Source: Methylovirgula sp. 4M-Z18 (GTDB taxonomy: Bacteria; Pseudomonadota; Alphaproteobacteria; Rhizobiales; Beijerinckiaceae). From it: DNA of 64,000 nt. The position numbers were made by a program, and so were the translations under genes. The notes under the pieces were generated by a model that was not told the origin of the DNA, ran no database searches, and saw only the letters and a program-made list of their open reading frames with translations. The stretch spans positions 868,001 through 932,000 of the forward strand of contig NZ_CP149574.1 of the NCBI RefSeq assembly GCF_037890675.1, in the 5' to 3' direction. Position 1 is the stretch's first letter, and every line of letters begins with the position of its first letter. This document shows positions 9,476-17,794 of the stretch, piece after piece.

Positions 9476-9607
9476 CACCGTCTCCATCTCTTGGACCCCA
9501 TCGTACAATCATCACTATAGGCCGAAGCGGCGAAAGATCAAGCGGCGCTTCGCCCTTGGGTTTGTCACGATTGCAAGCTAGTCAGGCGCAAACGGAGACA
9601 GGACACA

Positions 9608-10198
9608 ATGATTCGGGCCATTATTTTTGATATCGGCGGGGTTCTCGTCGATCACGACAATTCCAAAATGCTGGCCCGGTTGCAGACATTGCTGGAGCGG
9701 CCGCCGTCGCTCGCGGAGCTGACCCGGCTCGCCTTCGACCACGGGGTGGAAACCGGCGAGTTGCCAGTGCAGCACGTTTTCGACCGACTGGTACAGACCT
9801 ATGGCAGTACCGCATCGCAGCAAGACTGGATCGACGCCTGGACGTGCCATTTTTCCGGCAAGCCCGAGATGGAGGATTTCGTGCTCAACGCGGTCGTGCC
9901 GCAGCTGCCCTGCCACATTTGCAGCAACAACAATGCGGTGCATTGGGATCACGTGCGGCGCACCTATCCGATCTTCGCGCCGTTCCAGAAGGTCTATCTC
10001 TCGCAGGAGCTCGGCCTCGCGAAACCCGACCGTGCGATCTTCGACCTGATGGCGCGCGAATTGAACGGCGCACAGGACATTCTGTTCGTCGACGACCGCG
10101 CCGACAATGTCGAGGCGGCGAAGGCGAGCGGGTTCTTAGGGCATACGTTCACCCGGCGCGACGCGTTCGAGCGGCATTTGCAGACGTTGGGGCTGTAG
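9608..10198 (+). CDS. HAD-superfamily hydrolase (YihX-like, subfamily IA)
   Basis: This is a 196-residue cytoplasmic haloacid-dehalogenase-fold protein, probably a sugar-phosphate or nucleotide phosphatase. Motif I is FDIGGVLVD (8-16), with the nucleophile Asp9 and a Gly at the usual second Asp, as in the YihX branch. Motif II is the ICSNNN region near residue 97, motif III is LAKPDRAIF (about 138-146), and motif IV is LFVDDRADNV (about 158-167). The length fits. It stands alone, upstream of converging genes. Confidence 0.87.
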   Translation: MIRAIIFDIGGVLVDHDNSKMLARLQTLLERPPSLAELTRLAFDHGVETGELPVQHVFDRLVQTYGSTASQQDWIDAWTCHFSGKPEMEDFVLNAVVPQLPCHICSNNNAVHWDHVRRTYPIFAPFQKVYLSQELGLAKPDRAIFDLMARELNGAQDILFVDDRADNVEAAKASGFLGHTFTRRDAFERHLQTLGL

Positions 10199-10211
10199 GG
10201 GTTCAGCAGCG

Positions 10212-11069
10212 TCACGCGAGTTCCCGCGCCGTCTCCCGCTTGTGCTGGCGCACTGCCGTCGGCGCGAAGCCGAATCTTTGCTGGAAGCGCGCGGCGAAAT
10301 GCGACGGTGTCTTGTAGCCGACATCGCCGGCGATTTGCGTCACGCTCTGCCCGGTCGATTGCAGCAGCGACAGCGCCTGCGAGAGGCGCATGTCGCCGAT
10401 GATGGCGCTCAAACTCGTCGCTTCCGCCGCGAGTTTGCGGCGCATGGTCGGCTCGCTCATGGCGAGATGCGCGGCGATCGCGCCGGCGCTCCAGTCGCGG
10501 CCAAGATCCGCGCCGACCAACCGCCGCACCCGGGCCGTGACGGTAGGCCTGCCGGGTTCATCGAAGCGGCCGCAGGCGAGCCCGATCCAGAGCAGCACTT
10601 CGGCCACGCGGTGGCGGGCGATCGAGTCCGGCAGGTCCGGGTCCCCGACGGCCGAAGCTGCCGCTTCGATCGCCCGTTCCATCGCGCCGGCCGCGTGGAC
10701 GATGGCGGCAGGCGTCCGCAAGACGGGCTGACCGCGATGGAGCGCCGCATGGTCGCGCACGAGCGCCTCGTCGATGACGACGAACTGCGAGCGGAAGATA
10801 CCCTCAGGATCCGGACGGTTGATGACGTCGACTGCGAGCCCCGCAGGAACAGCAACGGCGCTTCCCGCGTCGAATGTCTGTTCCCCTTGCGCCCAGCGCA
10901 CGGTCTTCTCGCCACGCGCGATGAAGATCACCATCGGCCGGTCGAAGAACAGCCGTTTGAACACCAGGGCCTGGTGCTGCAACACCGTTCCCGCCGTCCC
11001 GATCCGGGCGCGGTGCAGGATCCGCGGATCCGGGTCGGAAGCATCGTCGGCGGGACGGGCGATGGTCAT
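10212..11069 (-). CDS. AraC family transcriptional regulator
   Basis: The 285-residue protein has an N-terminal sensor domain of the AraC_N type (about 15-170) and a C-terminal double helix-turn-helix (about 185-280). The second HTH has the family signature: VTQIAGDVGYKTPSHFAARF, then QQRFGFAPTAVRQ. The ATG (11069-11067) overlaps the stop of the upstream PEBP gene as ATGA, so both are made from one transcript by coupled translation. The longer in-frame extension to 11477 runs through the PEBP gene and is rejected. The effector is unknown. Confidence 0.88.
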   Translation of the reverse strand: MTIARPADDASDPDPRILHRARIGTAGTVLQHQALVFKRLFFDRPMVIFIARGEKTVRWAQGEQTFDAGSAVAVPAGLAVDVINRPDPEGIFRSQFVVIDEALVRDHAALHRGQPVLRTPAAIVHAAGAMERAIEAAASAVGDPDLPDSIARHRVAEVLLWIGLACGRFDEPGRPTVTARVRRLVGADLGRDWSAGAIAAHLAMSEPTMRRKLAAEATSLSAIIGDMRLSQALSLLQSTGQSVTQIAGDVGYKTPSHFAARFQQRFGFAPTAVRQHKRETARELA

Positions 11070-11617
11070 GGCCGCTTGCCGCGCACCACGATCGTGGCTT
11101 TGCCGATGCTGTGGGTCGCGACCATGAAGCCGAGGAACGCCGGCGAGGCATTGGCCGGCAAGTCGAGCTTGTCCACTTTCAAGGCATTCACCGTGATCAG
11201 ATAGCGATGCGCCTCGGGGCCGGGCGGGCACGCGCCGAGATAGCCGGCTATGCCGGCATCGTTCGTGACCGTATGTGCGCCGGACGGCAGCGTGCCGCCG
11301 GCACTGCCGGCACCCGCCGGCAGATCGGTGACATCGGCCGGAATATTGGCCACCGCCCAGTGCCAGAAGCCGGAGCCCGTCGGCGCATCCTGGTCGTACA
11401 TCGTCACGACGAAGCTTTTCGTACCAGCTGGCGCGCCGCTCCAGGTGAGATGCGGTGAGACATTGCCGCCCTGGCAACCGAACTGATTGGCGATCTGCGC
11501 CAGCGGAAATTGGCCGTTGGGTGCACTATCCGTGGTGATCTTGAAATCGGCCGCCTGCGCCGTGGCGGCGGCGAAGATGAGGACGGAAGCGGCGGCGAAG
11601 TTGCGTAAGGTGGTCAT
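11066..11617 (-). CDS. Periplasmic YbhB/YbcL-type PEBP family protein
   Basis: This 183-residue protein starts with a Sec signal peptide ending in ATAQA (cleavage near residue 22). The phosphatidylethanolamine-binding fold follows, with SPHLTWSGAP (about 53-62), the ligand-site tract YDQDAP (about 73-78) plus FWHWAVANIP (about 84-93), and a later YLGACPP segment. The biochemical role of bacterial PEBPs is poorly defined; ligand binding or protease inhibition has been suggested for relatives. It is the first gene of a two-gene unit with the AraC regulator. Confidence 0.87.
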   Translation of the reverse strand: MTTLRNFAAASVLIFAAATAQAADFKITTDSAPNGQFPLAQIANQFGCQGGNVSPHLTWSGAPAGTKSFVVTMYDQDAPTGSGFWHWAVANIPADVTDLPAGAGSAGGTLPSGAHTVTNDAGIAGYLGACPPGPEAHRYLITVNALKVDKLDLPANASPAFLGFMVATHSIGKATIVVRGKRP

Positions 11618-11916
11618 TGTGCTAAATCCCGAATTGGTTTCGAACATTCCGCAACATGCCCGAAAGCATACAGCTATTGCCGTCCGCCCGCGCTCAAAGA
11701 TTGTCGGGATTCGATCAGACTGAGCGGCGATGAGGCCAGCGACGTCATTTCCAGGCTGATGTGGCGTAGCATCACCCAGCTTGGGAGTGATCCTGCGACA
11801 GGCGGACGGGCGGGGTTTTCTCATTCGTACCGCTCCTCCCGGCAATGGACGCTGTGCAAGTCGCAACGTAAGTTGGGCCGCAGCATCCTGACCCCAGGAC
11901 TTCGGAGCATTTGAAC

Positions 11917-12768
11917 ATGCGTTGCCTCAAAATTCCGGCCCTCATCGTGGGGATGCTCTTTGCCTTTCCCAACTTGGCCAGTGCCTGCACGATGCAAGAG
12001 GCGATGGACAAGATGAACGCGTTCAGCCAGGCGCTCATCGCAACCAACGACCAGGCGAAGATCTCCGATTATATGGTCAAGTCGCAATCCACTATGGCGA
12101 CGAACACCGACGCCAAGGGCAAGGTGAATTACGACAAAATCTGTGGCGCGTATGACGATCTTCTCAAGGAAGTCGCCAGCCTCCCGCCGCCCGATGCACC
12201 ACCGCCCGCAAAGAACGACGCTTGTATCGCCAAGTTCAATGCGATCAATAAGATCGATGCGAAGGCTGGCCCCTTTGAGATCGACACGGATACTTCGATC
12301 AAGATTCCAACCCAGAGCGCCGAGATCAAGGTGACGACCGTAACGCAGATCGTACCGCCAAAATCATTTCACGTTCGGATCGTCAGCGCGCAAGGTGAAA
12401 CCGAAGCCGCGAGCGTCGACGGGGCGAAGGCCTGGGTCAAGCATGGCGGAGATTGGGTTGACGTGCCGCAGGACAATTTGTCTGACGTATTGGCGCTCGC
12501 GCCGACGGACACATATCTCAGAGCGAGCGGCCTCGACAATGTCGTGTGCAACGGCCGTCAGGTCGTCAACCGCAAAGCCTATCTGTCATTCACTTACACC
12601 ATCACGGCGCAGGGCGTGCCCATGCAGGTCACCTCCTATTTCGACCCGCGCAACCGTTTGCCAATCAAGGGCGAGGGAGCGGCCGACGCGGCGGGCACCA
12701 AGACGACGGTGACCATGACCTATAAATTCGATCCAACGATCAAGGTCGACGCGCCGGTTGTGCAATAA
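11917..12768 (+). CDS. Secreted hypothetical protein
   Basis: The 283-residue protein has a signal peptide MRCLKIPALIVGMLFAFPNL followed by ASAC, so it is periplasmic or possibly a weak lipoprotein candidate at Cys24. The mature part holds a helical segment, a proline-rich bend (PPPDAPPPAK, about 94-103) and a C-terminal beta-rich half with the tract YLSFTYTI and YFDPRNRLPI, reminiscent of LolA-like or outer-membrane-factor folds. I do not recognise the family. The ATG at 11917 is preferred to a TTG at 11911. No operon partner. Confidence 0.65.
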   Translation: MRCLKIPALIVGMLFAFPNLASACTMQEAMDKMNAFSQALIATNDQAKISDYMVKSQSTMATNTDAKGKVNYDKICGAYDDLLKEVASLPPPDAPPPAKNDACIAKFNAINKIDAKAGPFEIDTDTSIKIPTQSAEIKVTTVTQIVPPKSFHVRIVSAQGETEAASVDGAKAWVKHGGDWVDVPQDNLSDVLALAPTDTYLRASGLDNVVCNGRQVVNRKAYLSFTYTITAQGVPMQVTSYFDPRNRLPIKGEGAADAAGTKTTVTMTYKFDPTIKVDAPVVQ

Positions 12769-12971
12769 TTGATGCATCCGCCGCGCGACGAAAGCAGAAC
12801 TCAAGGCGCTCAAAAAGCCGTCTCGAAAATGGCATTGATGCGGAAGCTGGTGATTTTGGGCGCGCTCCCAGCGAGAATGGAGCTGGGGGAACGAGCGGTG
12901 AGTAAAGCGCTGGCGAATTTGATGAGGGGATTAATTATGCGCACTGTCACTGTAATTCGTAGGAGTGATTT

Positions 12972-13394
12972 ATGGTAAACAGAATATCTCAAGCAATGTG
13001 TGCTTTAGGTCTGATTATTAGCATGTTCATACACTGTATGACGTTTTTTGTTCCATTTAATCTATCGGGTTGGATATTTATATTACAATTTGGCGCCATA
13101 GCTTTCTATGGTGCCGGATATGTGAAATTACGTAGAATTTTTGGTTATTTTGACGCAAAAGGACTTATGTCTTTAATTGAAAATAATTACATGAAATTGC
13201 TATTATATTCTCTTTCGATCTATTTCTTCTCCAATTTAGCTTATGGCATATTTTACATCAATAATTATCACGTTGATGTAAATAAAGATTCTAATTTTGC
13301 GATTAGAATGATTTCCAGTCTATGGATATTATTCTACCTCTGTGATTTTGCTATATTCACTGCTATATTAAAGAGTGACAGAAAAAAACTGTAG
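12972..13394 (+). CDS. AT-rich orphan four-helix membrane protein
   Basis: This 140-residue protein has four hydrophobic segments (about 8-29, 35-53, 70-92 and 110-130) and short charged loops, ending KSDRKKL. No domain is recognised. The coding DNA from about 12930 to 13480 is strikingly rich in A and T, with codons ending in A/T, unlike the GC-rich neighbours. That suggests recent acquisition. A GGAG-like site (AGGAG, 12961-12965) precedes the ATG by six bases. It sits just upstream of a damaged toxin-antitoxin pair. Confidence 0.65.
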   Translation: MVNRISQAMCALGLIISMFIHCMTFFVPFNLSGWIFILQFGAIAFYGAGYVKLRRIFGYFDAKGLMSLIENNYMKLLLYSLSIYFFSNLAYGIFYINNYHVDVNKDSNFAIRMISSLWILFYLCDFAIFTAILKSDRKKL

Positions 13395-13605
13395 ATTGAC
13401 GGGATTGTTATTAATATTAGGGCGGTGGGCATATGTGTAAATTGATAGACGACCCACATCAAAACTTGATCATCCGCACACCCTGTCGAGCTTCTGGCCG
13501 GCGCATCATGACCTCAACAAAAGGTCAAAACTTACCGGGCAGATCGTGTGCTACCTAAACCAGCCGCTTCGCGTGCTACCGACGGCAGATAAGGGAATGC
13601 TTGAC

Positions 13606-13631
13606 AAAACGTGTCATTTTTGACACGTTTT
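13606..13631. promoter_or_regulatory. Operator palindrome of the toxin-antitoxin pair
   Basis: AAAACGTGTCA (13606-13616) and TGACACGTTTT (13621-13631) form a perfect 11-bp inverted repeat around TTTT. TTGACA (13601-13606), a consensus -35, touches its left arm, and the toxin reading frame starts 15 bases further on. Autorepression by the downstream HTH antitoxin is the natural inference. No good -10 was found at standard spacing. Confidence 0.75.
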
Positions 13632-13646
13632 CTGGCGTGGGGGATC

Positions 13647-14047
13647 ATGGCGGTCAAGATTGTTAGAGTCGGAGCGAAGAAGCGTCCACGCAGAAAATTC
13701 GCGGCGCGCCCAAAGACCATTCAGGTGCGCTTTTATGAAGCCCAAGCGGATCGCAACCGGTGCGAGATTGGTTGTCTACATTGACCAAGGAAGACCGACG
13801 CACCGTTGGGAGCGACGTTAAGACGGTTGAGTTTGGCTGGCCAATCGGAATGCCCATTTGCCGAAACCTGGGAGACGGCTTGTGGGAAGTGCGAAGCGAT
13901 CTAAGCGACGGAACGATCGGGCGGGTTATATTTGCCATCATTGGCGGCGACATGGTGCTGCTAGAGGGCTTTCATAAAACCTCCGACAAGACGCCGAAGC
14001 GCAACTTGGACAACGCTAAAAAGCGCCTAAAGGAACTTGTGAAATGA
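13647..14047 (+). pseudogene. HigB-type (Gp49-like) toxin, frameshifted
   Basis: From ATG 13647 the frame gives a basic N terminus and then TIQVRFYEAQADRN before it runs to a stop at 13782-13784. The rest of the toxin lies in another frame: PVRDWLSTLTKEDRRTVG, FGWPIGMPICRNLGDGLWEV, RVIFAIIGG and LLEGFHKTSDKTPK, ending at 14047. Restoring one C in AACCGG near 13755 joins the halves as N-P-V-R-D-W-L, the usual family order. A GTG at 13760 could give a 95-residue protein lacking the first strand. The family cleaves mRNA at the ribosome; this copy is probably inactive or weakened. Confidence 0.75.
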
Positions 14048-14409
14048 CAAAAGGCCGTATCAGCAAGGACACTTTTGACGATTTTCTCGCGGAAGAGGGA
14101 ATGCTGGAAGAGGCGACGGAGATCGCAATCAAACGCGTTATCGCCTGGAAAATCGCTGAGGCCATGAAAGAGCAAAAGCTCACGAAAACGCTCATGGCCA
14201 AACGTATGCACACAGATAGGAGCCATGTTAACCGCCTCCTCGACCCCGCCAATCCGGCATTGACGCTGAACACGTTGCAGCGCGCGGCTGCTGCGATTGA
14301 TTACGAATTGCGCATTGATCTTGCGCCGAAAGCAAAGCCCAAGGCACGTAAGGTCAAAGCGGCGAAGATTGCCAAAGCTGCGAAGGCGCAAAAGGCGAAA
14401 GCAGCTTAA
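14044..14409 (+). CDS. XRE-family HigA-type antitoxin with Lys/Ala-rich tail
   Basis: The 121-residue protein has a Cro/C1-type helix-turn-helix at about 45-85 (LTKTLMAKRMHTDRSHVNRL, then NTLQRAAAAI). The ATG overlaps the toxin stop as ATGA, the standard order for toxin-first HigBA pairs. After about residue 95 it becomes a low-complexity run of Lys and Ala with the period of histone H1-like tails, which could add nonspecific DNA binding. It likely binds the palindrome at 13606-13631 and is still intact although its toxin is broken. Confidence 0.85.
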   Translation: MTKGRISKDTFDDFLAEEGMLEEATEIAIKRVIAWKIAEAMKEQKLTKTLMAKRMHTDRSHVNRLLDPANPALTLNTLQRAAAAIDYELRIDLAPKAKPKARKVKAAKIAKAAKAQKAKAA

Positions 14410-14475
14410 TCGGTGCGTATTTCCTATCGTTGATCGAGTGAGCGCAACGCGACAAGCTACAAGCGCTTCGAATTC

Positions 14476-14508
14476 TTGACAAATTTCGCAAAAGAACATA
14501 TAGTGAAC
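14476..14508 (+). promoter_or_regulatory. Consensus sigma-70 promoter overlapped by a candidate LexA (SOS) box
   Basis: TTGACA (14476-14481), a 17-base spacer and TATAGT (14499-14504) make a near-perfect promoter. GAAC (14494-14497), seven bases, then GAAC (14505-14508) matches the alphaproteobacterial LexA operator (GTTC-N7-GTTC on the other strand) and covers the -10 box. A repressor there would block polymerase. The start codon of the next gene is at 14534. Confidence 0.75.
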
Positions 14509-14533
14509 ATTCGCTGTTATACGGAGTTTCCCA

Positions 14534-14842
14534 ATGAACGAGTTGCCGCCGGTCATGCCCTCGCGCCGCGAGTCGAAGACGATCGATTTTGCCGCGATGG
14601 ATATGCGGCTCGCCGGCCATGCTGAGGTGCTCGACGCATTGTTCTACGAGATGGTCGAACGCAGCCGTTCGCCCAAACTGACCGGGAGCGGTGTCGGCTA
14701 TTACTTGAGCGTCGCCATGCAGGCGCAAAAGCAATATCGCGCCGCCTATCAGGTGTTGGTGGCGCGCCGGCTGTTGCAGCAGGACAAGGCGCCGGTGTTG
14801 GCCGCTTTGCCGCTGGAGGCGGTCTGTGGCCCGGTGGAGTGA
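14534..14842 (+). CDS. Hypothetical protein, candidate SOS-regulated
   Basis: A 102-residue soluble protein without recognised domain. It begins MNELPPVMPSRRESKTIDFA and is mainly helical, with a conserved-looking segment KLTGSGVGYYLSVAMQAQKQ (about 56-75) and a helix LVARRLLQQDKAP. CGGAG lies seven bases before the ATG. The promoter and candidate LexA box at 14476-14508 are the only clue to its role. It overlaps the next gene by 17 bases, so the two form an operon. Confidence 0.65.
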   Translation: MNELPPVMPSRRESKTIDFAAMDMRLAGHAEVLDALFYEMVERSRSPKLTGSGVGYYLSVAMQAQKQYRAAYQVLVARRLLQQDKAPVLAALPLEAVCGPVE

Positions 14843-15044
14843 GGCCCGCCGCGCCGGCCAGGCCGCGCGTATCCGGGAATGGCAGCCCTGGCTCAAATCG
14901 ACCGGTCCCAAAACCGCCGCAGGCAAGCAGCGGGTGGCGCAGAACACGATATCGCACGGCGCATGTTCCGCTGAGATGAAAGAAATCCGCGCCTATCTGC
15001 GGGCGTGGCGGCGCACATTGCGGACGCTGCAAGAAGGCGATTGA
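14826..15044 (+). CDS. Small STGPKT/HG-motif protein
   Basis: A 72-residue basic protein starting at GTG 14826 inside the end of the previous gene. It contains WLKSTGPKTAAGKQRVAQNT followed by SHG, a motif shared by many small uncharacterised proteobacterial and phage-associated proteins whose function is unknown. The N-terminal part is arginine-rich and helical. Co-transcription with the 14534 gene from the candidate SOS promoter is inferred from the overlap. Confidence 0.6.
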   Translation: MARWSEARRAGQAARIREWQPWLKSTGPKTAAGKQRVAQNTISHGACSAEMKEIRAYLRAWRRTLRTLQEGD

Positions 15045-15152
15045 CCTGGCTTTGAAAATTTTTTGAAAACAAACTAATAGAGCGAATTTTCGAGCCTTTC
15101 CAAAGGCTTCTGAGCGAGGTAAGGAGGCGGGTGGATAGGAACAGGCGAAAAA

Positions 15153-15983
15153 ATGGTTGGTGCGGGCACGGATCGGACGAAAATTTCGCGGGGCGGCGGG
15201 CCGGCCATCGTGCTGGTGCGGCCGCAATTGGCGGTCAATATCGGCATGTGCGCGCGGGCAATGGCGAATTTCGGCCTGTCGGATTTGCGTCTGGTCAGCC
15301 CGCGCGAGGGCTGGCCGCGCACCGGCTCGCTGCGCAAGGGCGCTTATGCCGCTGCCGCGGGCGCGGTGCATCTCTTGGAGGGCGCCAAGCTTTACGACAC
15401 GCTGGCTGAGGCCGTTGCGGATCTCAATTTCGTCTGGGCGACGACAGCGCGCGAGCGTGGTCAGGGCAAGCGCGTGGAATTGCCGGGCAATGCCATGCCG
15501 GAAAGCGCGGCGCGCATGGCGGCGGGCGAGCGCCATGGCATCATGTTCGGCCCCGAGCGCACGGGCCTGGAAAATGACGAGGTCGCGACCGCCGACGCGA
15601 TCATCACCTTTCCGGTCAACCCGGCCTATGCCTCGCTCAATCTCGCGCAGGCGGTGCTGCTCACCGGCTACGAATGGAACCGCGCCGCGACCGGCGAGAC
15701 CCTGCCGTTCCAGGCGCCGGATTATTCGCCACGGGCCAACCGCGAAATGGTGCTGTCGTTCTTCGATTATCTCGAAGGCGAACTCGACAAAAACGGCTTC
15801 TTTCGCCCGCCGGGCAAGGCACCGGTGATGCGGCGCAACCTGCGCAACATTTTCCACCGCATGGAAATGACCGAGCAGGACGTGCGCACCTTGCGCGGCG
15901 CGCTCGTGCGCCTGGTGGAAGGCCCGCGCAAGGAGGCGAAGACGCGGAAGAAAGCGAAGAAGGCGGAAGGGCCGGAGGCGTGA
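15153..15983 (+). CDS. trmJ: tRNA (cytidine/uridine-32-2'-O)-methyltransferase TrmJ-type
   Basis: This 276-residue SPOUT-superfamily enzyme methylates the ribose at position 32 of tRNA using S-adenosylmethionine. Family motifs are VNIGMCARAM (28-37), FGPERTGL (132-139) and SLNLAQAV (161-168), which build the knotted cofactor site. The C-terminal extension (about 185-276) is longer and lysine-rich (KEAKTRKKAKKAEG), as in TrmJ/YfhQ relatives. An earlier start is not supported. It converges with murI, with ten bases between the stop codons. Confidence 0.9.
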   Translation: MVGAGTDRTKISRGGGPAIVLVRPQLAVNIGMCARAMANFGLSDLRLVSPREGWPRTGSLRKGAYAAAAGAVHLLEGAKLYDTLAEAVADLNFVWATTARERGQGKRVELPGNAMPESAARMAAGERHGIMFGPERTGLENDEVATADAIITFPVNPAYASLNLAQAVLLTGYEWNRAATGETLPFQAPDYSPRANREMVLSFFDYLEGELDKNGFFRPPGKAPVMRRNLRNIFHRMEMTEQDVRTLRGALVRLVEGPRKEAKTRKKAKKAEGPEA

Positions 15984-15993
15984 ATGGCGCGCT

Positions 15994-16809
15994 TCAATTC
16001 TGCGCCGCGGCGGGGTCGCGCTGCTGCAAAAACGCCAGCAGTTCCGCGCTCGGCGCTCTGCCGCTGGTGAAGCGCATCGTCATCGTGGCGGGGCGCTCGA
16101 GCCTTGGCCGCGAGGGCAGATCCAATTGCTCGCGCAGCACCTGGTCGACGCGGCGGGCGATCGCCGGCGCCGGGTCGATCCAATTGACCGGCCAGGGCGC
16201 GAGGCGCTCGAAGGTCTTGAGCAGCAGCGGATAATGGGTGCAGGCGAGCGCGATCGTGTCGACTCTTCCTTGCGGCCCGGCGACGAAACACGGCGCGGTC
16301 TCGGCCGCGATGTCCGCATCCGCGACCGCTTCACCGCGCATATGCGCCTCGGCGAGATTGGCGAGGCGCGGCGCGCCGACCAGCACAACCTCGCAATCGC
16401 GGGCATATTGCTCGGTGAGGTCGCGGGTATAGTCGCGCTGCACTGTGCCCGGGGTCGCGAGCACGGCGATGATCTTGCTGCGCGACGCGTGCGCCGCCGG
16501 CTTGATCGCCGGTACTGTACCGACGAAGGGAACTTGCGGAAAGCGGGCGCGCAAGGGCGCCAGCACGATGGTCGAGGCGGTATTGCAGGCGATGCAGATG
16601 ATGTCCGGCGCGTGCGCCGCGATCAGCTCGGCCATGACCGCGCCGACCCGCTCGATCACCCAGGTCTCGTCGCGCGGGCCGTAGGGAAAACCGGCATCGT
16701 CCGCCGCATAGACGATGTCGGCGTCCGGCCGCTGGCGGCGGATTTGCGCTTCGACGGTCAGGCCGCCGAGGCCGGAATCGAAAACGAGGATTTTGGCGGG
16801 TTCAGCCAT
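15994..16809 (-). CDS. murI: Glutamate racemase
   Basis: This enzyme supplies D-glutamate for peptidoglycan through two catalytic cysteines. Starting at MAEPAKILVF (16809), the 271-residue protein has DSGLGGLTV (11-19), CNTAST with Cys75, and CTHYPLL with Cys190. These are the two acid/base residues and their glycine-rich loop. The frame is open further up to 16878, but the extra 23 residues do not look like a family N terminus, so 16809 is chosen. The length fits the family. Confidence 0.93.
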   Translation of the reverse strand: MAEPAKILVFDSGLGGLTVEAQIRRQRPDADIVYAADDAGFPYGPRDETWVIERVGAVMAELIAAHAPDIICIACNTASTIVLAPLRARFPQVPFVGTVPAIKPAAHASRSKIIAVLATPGTVQRDYTRDLTEQYARDCEVVLVGAPRLANLAEAHMRGEAVADADIAAETAPCFVAGPQGRVDTIALACTHYPLLLKTFERLAPWPVNWIDPAPAIARRVDQVLREQLDLPSRPRLERPATMTMRFTSGRAPSAELLAFLQQRDPAAAQN

Positions 16810-17070
16810 GCGGATACGGTTCGATCTTGGAGACGACGGGCGCTCATAGCGGATACCGGCGAGAAGATCGACACTCATGGCGCTTGAAACTCAGGATTAG
16901 GCAATGGGTCGATTGCAGCATGGGAGTCTTAACGAAAGCTTGCCGGAGCCTGACAGGCGCGGACAGGCGATGGGCGCCTGTGGTAAAGTACGGGCACGGA
17001 AAGCTGGCGGAATAGGAAGGGGCCATCGTTCACCCGGCCCGCTTGGGCCGCTATTTCGGGAGTGAGGGAG

Positions 17071-17778
17071 ATGACGGACCACCCGATCGTGTCGCGCGAG
17101 GAATGGGACGCGCAACGCCGGCAATTGTTGGCGGAAGAAAAGCAATTCACCAAGCTGCGCGATACGCTCAGCGCCAAGCGGCGAGCCATGCCGTGGGTGC
17201 GGATCGAGAAATCTTACGTGTTCGACGGACCGCGCGGGCCGGTGAGGCTCACGCATCTGTTTGGCCGGCACAAACAGCTCATCATCCAGCATCTGATGTT
17301 CGCGCCCGAATGGGAAAGCCCGTGCAAATCCTGTTCGTTCTGGGCCGACAGCATCACGAGCACGCTGCCCCATCTCGCCAATCGCGACACGGGCTTCGCC
17401 GCTGTCTCGCGTGCGCCGATCGCCAAGCTGACCTCGACCGCAGAGCGCCTCGGCTGGGGCTTTCCCTGGGTCTCCTCGGAGAAGAGCGATTTCAATTACG
17501 ACTTCGGCGTCTCCTTCCGGCGCGAGGATTTCGACGCCGGCCCGGTCACCTACAATTATCGGGAAACGCCTTTGAGAATGACCGACCTGCCGGGGTTCAG
17601 CACCTTCTTCAAGGATGCGGACGGCACGCTCTACCACACCTATTCGTGCTATGCGCGCGGCCTCGACATGCTCAATCCGACCTATCAATTCCTCGACCTG
17701 ACGGCCATGGGCCGGCACGAGGATGGTCCCCATCCTATGGCCTGGGTCCGCCTCCACGACGAATACGAGCAGGCCTGA
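17071..17778 (+). CDS. DUF899 thioredoxin-like family protein
   Basis: A 235-residue protein of the DUF899 group, a thioredoxin-fold family of unknown function common in soil bacteria. The signatures are the SREEWDAQRRQLLAEEKQFT helix (about 8-27), the RLTHLFGRHKQLIIQHLMF segment, SPCKSCSFWAD (about 86-96) with a CxxC pair at the thioredoxin-like position, and the closing GRHEDG. GGGAG eight bases before ATG 17071 supports that start. It is followed after 16 bases by a GST gene, so both may act in thiol chemistry. Confidence 0.88.
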   Translation: MTDHPIVSREEWDAQRRQLLAEEKQFTKLRDTLSAKRRAMPWVRIEKSYVFDGPRGPVRLTHLFGRHKQLIIQHLMFAPEWESPCKSCSFWADSITSTLPHLANRDTGFAAVSRAPIAKLTSTAERLGWGFPWVSSEKSDFNYDFGVSFRREDFDAGPVTYNYRETPLRMTDLPGFSTFFKDADGTLYHTYSCYARGLDMLNPTYQFLDLTAMGRHEDGPHPMAWVRLHDEYEQA

Positions 17779-17794
17779 CCGGGGAGGAAAATCG

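Noticed and set aside
12769-12978. 69-codon open frame between the secreted protein and the AT-rich membrane gene
   Set aside because: No ribosome-binding site, no recognisable sequence, and it overlaps the start of the AT-rich gene.
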